A program made the translations under genes and the position numbers. Shown one piece after another: positions 6,500-10,817 of a stretch of 10,817 bases of DNA (within the stretch, counting starts at the first letter, position 1; each line of letters starts with the position of its first letter). Location of the stretch: the NCBI GenBank assembly GCA_035388825.1, contig DAOOQQ010000109.1:1-10817 (forward strand), read 5' to 3'. Origin of the DNA: MWAR01 sp035388825. Its GTDB lineage: Bacteria > Muiribacteriota > Ozemobacteria > Ozemobacterales > Ozemobacteraceae. The notes beneath the pieces are model-generated. The model made no database searches. It was not told where the DNA came from and worked only from the letters and a program-made list of their open reading frames with translations.

Positions 6500-7561
6500 T
6501 CAGTAGATCGAGCGGCGGATGTGGCCGTGGCCGAAGTCGGGGGTGCGTCCCAGAGCTGAAATGAGGCTCTGGACGCACTTCTGGCATTTTCCGGCATCGT
6601 CGTCCTGGCAGATCTTGTTCGGATAGATCTGGTAGCTGGGCCGGTTCATCACGGGGGAGACGTTCGGCATGATGACGTTTGCTCCGGCTTTCAGCGCTTT
6701 CTGGCGGCCGAGGGGATCGACGGTTCCCATCGCGGTGGTGGCTGGCAGGAAGGCATCCGGCAGATACAGCCGGAGCAGGGCAAGGAAGGTCAGGCAGTTC
6801 TCGAACAGGCCGGCGGGTTGATTCCCGAGGGGCGTCTGGGGGTGGGGAATGAAGGGGCCGATGCCCACCATCTCGGGCCGGAGCCGTTCGAGATACTCGA
6901 GGTCGCGGATCAGGCCGGGGCCGTCCTGTCCCGGGAGACCGATCAGGATGCCGGAGCCGACCTGGTAGCCGAGCTCTTTCAGATCCATCAGGGCCTGATG
7001 GCGTTCATGCCATTTCGAGTCGCGATGGAACCGCTCGTATAATGCCTGGTTGCTCGTCTCGATGCGCAGCAGGTATCGGTCAGCGCCGGCGGCGCGAAAC
7101 GAGGCATACTCTTCGCGGGACCATTCCCCGATCGAGAGGGTGACGGCCATATCGAGTCGGGTCTTGATCGATTCGATGATCCGGCAGATGTCTTCGACCC
7201 GGTAGGCACGATCCTCGCCCGATTGGAGGACGAGGGAGCGGTACCCCAGGCCGTGTGCGCGGGAGGCCGTCTCGAACACCTCGTCATGGGTCATCCGATA
7301 GCGGGAAATCTCGGGATTGTGGCAGGAGATCCCGCAGTAGTCGCACTGGCAGCGACAATGGTTGCTGAATTCTATAATTCCGCGTATAAAAACATGGTCA
7401 CCGACGTTCTCCTGACGGACCCGGTCGGCGGCGGCATACAGTTCGGGCCGCGCGGCGTCGAAGGCGGGCGAGAAGAGGTGGCGGGCGAGGTCGTCGGAAA
7501 TTCTCTCGCGGTTCACGAGAGCGGCGATCAGTCCGTTGTTGTCGATCGTGGCGGTTTGCAC
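6500..7561 (-). CDS. hydE: [FeFe]-hydrogenase H-cluster maturase HydE (radical SAM)
   Basis: This 353-residue cytoplasmic radical SAM enzyme acts with HydF and HydG to build the diiron subcluster of [FeFe]-hydrogenase. The radical SAM cluster motif is C-x3-C-x2-C at Cys69, Cys73 and Cys76 (HCRCQCDYCGI). HydE-specific stretches include VLQSGEDRAY (111-120), GIGPFIPHPQTPLG (233-246) and MPNVSPVMNRPSYQIYPNK (298-316). Cys318, Cys326 and Cys329 (C-x7-C-x2-C) match the accessory cluster ligands of the Thermotoga enzyme, which helps separate HydE from its relative PylB. The length is normal. The start is GTG 7561, with AAAGGGA about eight bases upstream, and a strong promoter lies at 7603-7631. No hydF, hydG or hydrogenase gene is in the window, so it appears to be transcribed alone. 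Confidence 0.92.
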   Translation of the reverse strand: MQTATIDNNGLIAALVNRERISDDLARHLFSPAFDAARPELYAAADRVRQENVGDHVFIRGIIEFSNHCRCQCDYCGISCHNPEISRYRMTHDEVFETASRAHGLGYRSLVLQSGEDRAYRVEDICRIIESIKTRLDMAVTLSIGEWSREEYASFRAAGADRYLLRIETSNQALYERFHRDSKWHERHQALMDLKELGYQVGSGILIGLPGQDGPGLIRDLEYLERLRPEMVGIGPFIPHPQTPLGNQPAGLFENCLTFLALLRLYLPDAFLPATTAMGTVDPLGRQKALKAGANVIMPNVSPVMNRPSYQIYPNKICQDDDAGKCQKCVQSLISALGRTPDFGHGHIRRSIY

Positions 7562-7602
7562 GCGGGTGTTCCCTTTCGATGCTGGTCTCGGAGGTTTGTG
7601 AA

Positions 7603-7631
7603 ATTATACACATTCCTAGGGTGCGTGTCCA
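7603..7631 (-). promoter_or_regulatory. Near-consensus sigma-70 promoter of hydE
   Basis: On the minus strand, TGGACA (7626-7631), a 17-base spacer and a perfect TATAAT (7603-7608). The start of transcription near 7597 gives a leader of about 36 nt to the GTG at 7561, including the AAAGGGA ribosome site. Confidence 0.75.
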
Positions 7632-7669
7632 TATGCGAAAGCTGCAGGGAATTATTTTTTCTGTGGAGA

Positions 7670-7697
7670 TTGCGGTTTTTCGCAGGGCTGTTATAAT
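7670..7697 (+). promoter_or_regulatory. Extended -10 sigma-70 promoter of the repeat-protein gene
   Basis: TATAAT at 7692-7697 is preceded by TGT (7689-7691), an extended -10 element. TTGCGG at 7670-7675 is a partial -35 at 16 bases. It is divergent from the hydE promoter; the two -35 regions are about 40 bases apart. Transcription should begin near 7704, leaving about 140 nt of leader. Confidence 0.65.
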
Positions 7698-7703
7698 TAG
7701 TCG

Positions 7704-7844
7704 CAAGGGGTGAAGGGTACACCCCGGGTTTTCAAGGGTTTTTGACCTTTCGGGTATGGGTTGAAGTATGTAGGGTTCGTTCAGGGTAACGGTTGTGGGT
7801 AGTCCTCAAGCAGGTATCGGGAATCTATTTTCAGGAGCAGGTTT
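7704..7844 (+). other. G-rich 5' leader of the repeat-protein gene
   Basis: This roughly 140-nt untranslated leader holds nine GGGT motifs (starting at 7708, 7715, 7726, 7736, 7752, 7758, 7773, 7784 and 7797). A 6-bp hairpin is possible (7707-7712 with 7720-7725). It competes with a longer-range pairing of CCCG (7723-7726) and CGGG (7751-7754) that encloses an AAGG/CCTT stem (7734-7737 with 7746-7749). The leader ends in AGGAG (7833-7837), seven bases before the ATG. I recognise no known riboswitch class. Mutually exclusive stems are compatible with regulation but do not prove it. Confidence 0.4.
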
Positions 7845-9987
7845 ATGAGGAACAGTACTCTCAGGTTGCTGAGCAAGGTCATGTGCCTTGTTCTCATCGC
7901 CAGCTTCGTTCTCGAAGCTCCTCTGTTCGCGGCCTTCGACGCCATCAAGGTGAACGTCGGTGGTCAGCAGGTTCAGGTTACGCCCGGCCAGTGGGTTTCC
8001 GTCCGCCAGGGCTCGCAGCTCGTTCACTATAATGTTCGCTATGTGAACGGTCAGCCCGTCGCCCTCGAGATGAGCCAGTATGTCAAGATGGTGTTCGGTG
8101 GTGAAACCGCCGCCGCAGCCGCTACGGCCGGTCAGACCTCTGCCGCCGCCAGCACCGCGGGCAAGACCTCGGTTTCCACCCCCTCCTCGACCTCCGGCGC
8201 CGTGAGCGGCCAGGCTACCAAGCCGGTCACCACGACTCCCGCCGCGGGGAACGTCGGCACCGTCGCCCAGGCTCCGGCCGCTCCGTCGACGACCGCCGCC
8301 CAGGCTCCCACGGTCGCCAAGGCTGACTCCGCCGTCGCCGCCCAGAGCGGTGCCAAGACCGGCGGCAGCTGGATCAAGAACGAGCTGAACAGCTACGGGC
8401 AGAAGATCAAGGACAGCTTCTCCTCTGGCAAGACCAGCGGTCAGGAGTTCGGCACCAAGACCGTCGACACCGTCAAGGACGGCGCCGGCAAGGTCGGCAC
8501 GGCCGTGAAGACCGGTGGTTCCAAGATTGGCGATCTGCTCCGCGGCGCCAAGGAACGCATTTCCAAGATCTTCCACAAGAACGCCCCCGCCACTTCCGGC
8601 AAGGGCAGCGCTGATTCCGCCCAGAGCGGCCAGAGCAGCCAGTCCGGTCAGTCCGGTCAGGCTTCCGAGCAGTCCGGCCAGTCCGGTCAGAGCGGTCAGT
8701 CCGGCCAGTCCGGTCAGGCTTCCGAGCAGTCCGGTCAGTCCGGCCAGAGCGGTCAGTCCGGCCAGTCCGGTCAGGCTTCCGAGCAGTCCGGTCAGAGCGG
8801 TCAGTCCGGCCAGTCCGGTCAGGCTTCCGAACAGTCCGGTCAGAGCGGTCAGTCCGGCCAGTCCGGTCAGGCTTCCGAACAGTCCGNNNNNNNNNNNNNN
8901 NNNNNNNNNNNNNNNNNNNNNNNNNNNNNNNNNNNNNNNNNNNNNNNNNNNNNNNNNNNNNNNNNNNNNNNNNNNNNNNNNNNNNNGTCAGAGCGGTCAG
9001 TCTTCCGAGCAGACCGGTCAGGCTGCCCAGACGGGCAAGGCCGACAAGCCCGGCGTGAAGGAAGTTGCCTCCGGCAAGTTCAAGGCCGGCTACGAAACCG
9101 GTAAGGCCATGGTCGGTCAGGGCGTCCAGAACGTGAAGGACAGCCTCAAGTCCGGCTTCAGCGCCAAGAACCTCCTCGTCACCGCCGGTATCACCGTCGG
9201 CGTCGATCTCGCCACCCAGATCGTCCGTGGTGAAAAGCCCAGCCTGAAGAAGGCCGTGAAGGTCGTCGCGTCGGCCGAGTTCGCCGGTGGCGTCGCCGGT
9301 TCCGTCATGGGCGCCGCGGCTGGCTCCTTCTTCGTGCCCTTCCTCACCGCCGTCCCGGTTGTCGGCGGCTTCCTCTCCGCTCTCGCTCCGACCTTCGGCT
9401 CCGTGGTCGGCGGTTCGGTCGGCTCCTACCTCGCCGGTGATCTGAAGAACGGCCGCTTCTCGCTCAAGCAGGCGTTCAAGCAGATCGACTGGATCGGCGT
9501 GGCCGGCCAGTCCGTCGGTTCGACCCTCGGCGCCATGCTCGGCTCCGCGATCTTCCCGCCCTTCGGCACGATCATCGGCGGTATGGTCGGTGGCTTCGTC
9601 GGTAACTGGGCTGCCAAGAAAATCGCCGGTCTGTTCGGTCACAAGACCGACAACTACGGCTCCGTCGCGATGCCCGTCGGCACCAACCCGATCGGCAATG
9701 AGAGCCAGGTCGGCGGCAGCGTGACCATCGGCGGCGTCGCCGGTGGCGCCGAGATCCCGGTCAGCGGCGATCAGGGTGCGGCTCAGGTCACGATCTCCGG
9801 TGATGCCGAGAGCGTCGGAACCTATGCCTCCGAAGTCCAGCTCGCCTATGCCAAGTATCAGGAACTCTATCGCCTCTATAACGAGATGCTCGCTCAGGGC
9901 CGCCAGGAAGACGCCGTGAAGGTTGCTTCCGAGATGAACAAGGCCAAGGGTGAGTATGAAGCCCTCAAGGCCAACTCCAGCAAGTAA
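7845..9987 (+). CDS. Secreted SGQ/ASEQ-repeat protein with duplicated glycine-zipper module (gene interrupted by assembly gap)
   Basis: I do not recognise a family. The ATG at 7845 has AGGAG seven bases upstream. Residues 1-29 form a signal peptide (cleavage near LFA-AF). A small domain follows (31-85), then an Ala/Thr/Pro/Ser linker (86-170), an amphipathic LEA-like Lys/Gly-rich segment (174-246), and a Ser-Gly-Gln array with ASEQ punctuation (from 261) running into 100 Ns. After the gap come 332 more residues: the array's end, a second amphipathic segment, two related glycine-rich hydrophobic modules (9241-9441 and 9460-9627), a Gly-rich polar stretch, and a charged helix with coiled-coil character at the C-terminus (about 9830-9984). 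The two parts are in different frames across the gap as printed, but join in frame if the true gap is a multiple of three. Lysine is almost always AAG and GGT glycine is frequent, which with the strong promoter and terminator suggests high expression. Extracytoplasmic location is likely; structural, adhesive or membrane-inserting roles are speculation. Confidence 0.8.
8625..9021 (+). repeat. In-frame tandem repeat coding (SGQ)n-ASEQ
   Basis: SGQ tripeptides (9 nt) are grouped in fours or fives and closed by ASEQ. The ASEQ codons begin at 8661, 8718, 8775, 8823 and 8871, so successive units are 57, 57, 48 and 48 bases. Units differ by whole 9-nt steps. Synonymous differences (AGC/TCC, GGC/GGT, GAG/GAA) are themselves repeated between units, which points to recent slippage or unequal recombination. 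After the gap the last unit degenerates to SGQSSEQTGQ. Confidence 0.9.
8887..8986. other. Assembly gap, 100 Ns
   Basis: A run of exactly 100 Ns, a conventional scaffold placeholder, lies inside the tandem repeat. Reading-frame continuity requires the true gap to be a multiple of three, which 100 is not. Joining the flanks directly (…TCCG with GTCAG…) restores TCC GGT CAG, i.e. S-G-Q, so the flanks may abut, overlap, or be separated by whole repeat units. Confidence 0.95.
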
Positions 9988-10005
9988 GTCCCGATCCCAG
10001 ACCTC

Positions 10006-10040
10006 AAAATCCCCCGGGGGCAACCCCGGGGGATTTTCTT
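10006..10040 (+). terminator. Rho-independent terminator after the repeat-protein gene
   Basis: A 14-bp perfect stem (10006-10019 with 10024-10037) has a GCAA (GNRA-type) tetraloop and ends in TTTTCTTT. It lies 18 bases after the TAA at 9985-9987. The AAAA on the 5' side of the stem makes it potentially bidirectional. Confidence 0.92.
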
Positions 10041-10062
10041 TGGCAACAGGAAGGAGCCACCG

Positions 10063-10599
10063 ATGGAAATCCCCCTCCCCCACGCCGTCATCCGATCCTA
10101 TCGACCGGGCGACGCCGCAGCCCTCGCGCATCACGCCGACAACCGGAAGATCTGGCTCAATCTGCGCGACCGGTTTCCCCACCCGTACACCCTCGCGGAT
10201 GCCGTCGATTTCATCGAGAAGGCCACGCATGCCACCCCGGAAACGATGTTCGCGATCTGCGTCGGCGGGGAAGCCGCCGGCGGCATCGGGTATACCCTTC
10301 ACTCGCACGAACAGCGGCTGACCGCCGAACTCGGCTACTGGCTGGGCGAACGGTTCTGGGGCCGGGGCATCATGTCCGAAGCGGTTGAAGCGCTGACGTC
10401 ATACGCCATGAAAGCACACGGGCTCGTCCGGATCTATGCAATGCCCTATGCAACGAACACCTCATCGGCCCGGGTTCTCGAAAAAGCCGGGTATGTCTTC
10501 GAAGGCCGCCTGCGAAAAAACGTCATCAAGGACGGCCGGATCCTCGACCAACTCGTGTATGCGAAGCTTGCCGACGCCGCCGGCGATCCGCCTCAGTAA
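10063..10599 (+). CDS. GNAT family N-acetyltransferase (RimJ/RimL type)
   Basis: This 178-residue cytoplasmic protein starts at an ATG with AAGGAG six bases upstream. It follows the Acetyltransf_3 pattern of RimJ/RimL-like enzymes: an early strand and R-x-Y-R-P-G-D (residues 11-17), a substrate-side helix, ELGYWLGERFWGRGIMSEA (90-108) holding the acetyl-CoA pyrophosphate loop, and ATNTSSARVLEKAGYVFEG (129-147), the Asn/Ser-rich motif and C-terminal acetyl-CoA helix. Relatives acetylate N-terminal amines of ribosomal proteins or small molecules; the substrate here is not evident. It begins 22 bases after the terminator of the preceding gene, so it depends on read-through or an unseen promoter. 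Its last seven bases overlap the end of the minus-strand gene to the right. Confidence 0.88.
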   Translation: MEIPLPHAVIRSYRPGDAAALAHHADNRKIWLNLRDRFPHPYTLADAVDFIEKATHATPETMFAICVGGEAAGGIGYTLHSHEQRLTAELGYWLGERFWGRGIMSEAVEALTSYAMKAHGLVRIYAMPYATNTSSARVLEKAGYVFEGRLRKNVIKDGRILDQLVYAKLADAAGDPPQ

Positions 10600-10817
10600 T
10601 GGTTCAACACGTCGCTGGTATTGCGCCAGCGAGGATCGAGGGCCGCCTCGACCGCCTCCCGGATCGTGACGAGAAGCCGCTGGTGGTGCACGACCGGCTC
10701 GGTCATTCCGTCGGGAATGAGACCGATCTTGAGTTCGATCGCGATCTGCCCCTCGCTCAGATCGGCGATGCGCAGATCCTCGACCGCCTCGGCGAGAAGG
10801 CGCGTGCTTCCGCTCGC
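10593..10817 (-). CDS. C-terminal end of an unidentified protein, cut by the window edge
   Basis: The minus strand is open from the right edge to a TGA at 10593-10595, giving 74 residues that end ALDPRWRNTSDVLNHY. It contains a likely strand pair (GQIAIELKIGLIPDGM), then a helix (RLLVTIREAVEAAL). Codon use matches the neighbours: third positions are mostly G or C, with no rare-codon run. The stop overlaps the GNAT stop tail to tail by seven bases, a compact arrangement that favours a real gene. I cannot assign a family from this fragment. Confidence 0.55.
   Translation of the reverse strand, partial: ASGSTRLLAEAVEDLRIADLSEGQIAIELKIGLIPDGMTEPVVHHQRLLVTIREAVEAALDPRWRNTSDVLNHY

Noticed and set aside
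6267..6506. Short open frames in the sppA-hydE spacer
   Set aside because: They run through inverted repeats and hairpins, have no ribosome site and give Arg/Pro-rich translations without motifs.
7704..7844. Known riboswitch (such as a c-di-GMP or SAM type)
   Set aside because: No conserved core of a riboswitch class I know could be recognised in the leader.
8515..8886. Plus-strand frame translating the repeat as SPASPVRLPSS
   Set aside because: Before the gap it is out of frame with the signal-peptide-bearing gene. It appears joined to the real C-terminal half only because the gap is a 100-base placeholder.
8625..8886. CRISPR-like periodic repeat
   Set aside because: The units are contiguous, 9-nt based and in frame with a coding sequence, with no unique spacers.
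8473..10308. Long open minus-strand frame opposite the repeat-protein gene
   Set aside because: It spans the gap and the repeat in a different register (RTGRTDRSDRT-type translation), covers the terminator and runs into the GNAT gene; it stays open only because the repeat lacks stops in several frames.

Overview
This window is GC-rich DNA from a bacterium. A lipobox lipoprotein, a signal-peptide peptidase (SppA), a DedA membrane protein and an [FeFe]-hydrogenase maturase (HydE) point to an anaerobic or facultatively anaerobic, fermentative, probably diderm organism. The scattered intergenic palindromes and a 100-N scaffold gap suggest a draft or metagenome-assembled genome. The lineage cannot be fixed from the sequence. 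A poorly cultured phylum of the Riflebacteria/Ozemobacteria kind is only a guess.

Layout. Positions 1-1488 hold two minus-strand genes coupled by an ATGA overlap: a bile-acid:sodium-symporter-family (BASS) transporter, then the N-terminal part of a large protein that resembles PEP/pyruvate-binding (PEP synthase-like) proteins and runs off the left edge. A DedA-family membrane protein is divergent from them (1656-2276, TTG start). It converges on a minus-strand pair: a DUF2156 (lysyl-phosphatidylglycerol-synthase C-terminal-like) protein at 2942-3916, followed by a small lipoprotein at 2281-2865. Divergent from the DUF2156 gene is a two-gene plus-strand unit: an old-yellow-enzyme-like FMN oxidoreductase with a C-terminal cysteine cluster (from 4031), and sppA 18 bases after it (5156-6160).

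Positions 6161-6499 are non-coding and packed with inverted and direct repeats. hydE follows on the minus strand (6500-7561) with a near-consensus promoter at 7603-7631. From about 7670 a strong plus-strand promoter and a roughly 140-nt G-rich leader feed the most unusual gene, at 7845-9987. It encodes a secreted protein made of a signal peptide, a small N-terminal domain, an Ala/Thr/Pro-rich linker, an amphipathic segment, a Ser-Gly-Gln/ASEQ tandem-repeat array broken by the assembly gap, a duplicated glycine-zipper hydrophobic module and a C-terminal helical segment. Codon bias, promoter, Shine-Dalgarno and a perfect 14-bp terminator all suggest high expression. A RimJ/RimL-type GNAT acetyltransferase (10063-10599) follows and overlaps, tail to tail, the C-terminal end of an unidentified minus-strand gene that runs off the right edge.

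Most of the window is ordinary housekeeping, envelope and redox genes in short transcription units. The repeat/glycine-zipper protein with its leader is the best candidate for undescribed biology. Secondary points are altered ion-site residues in the BASS transporter, a missing conserved arginine in the DedA protein, and the repeat-rich spacer between sppA and hydE.
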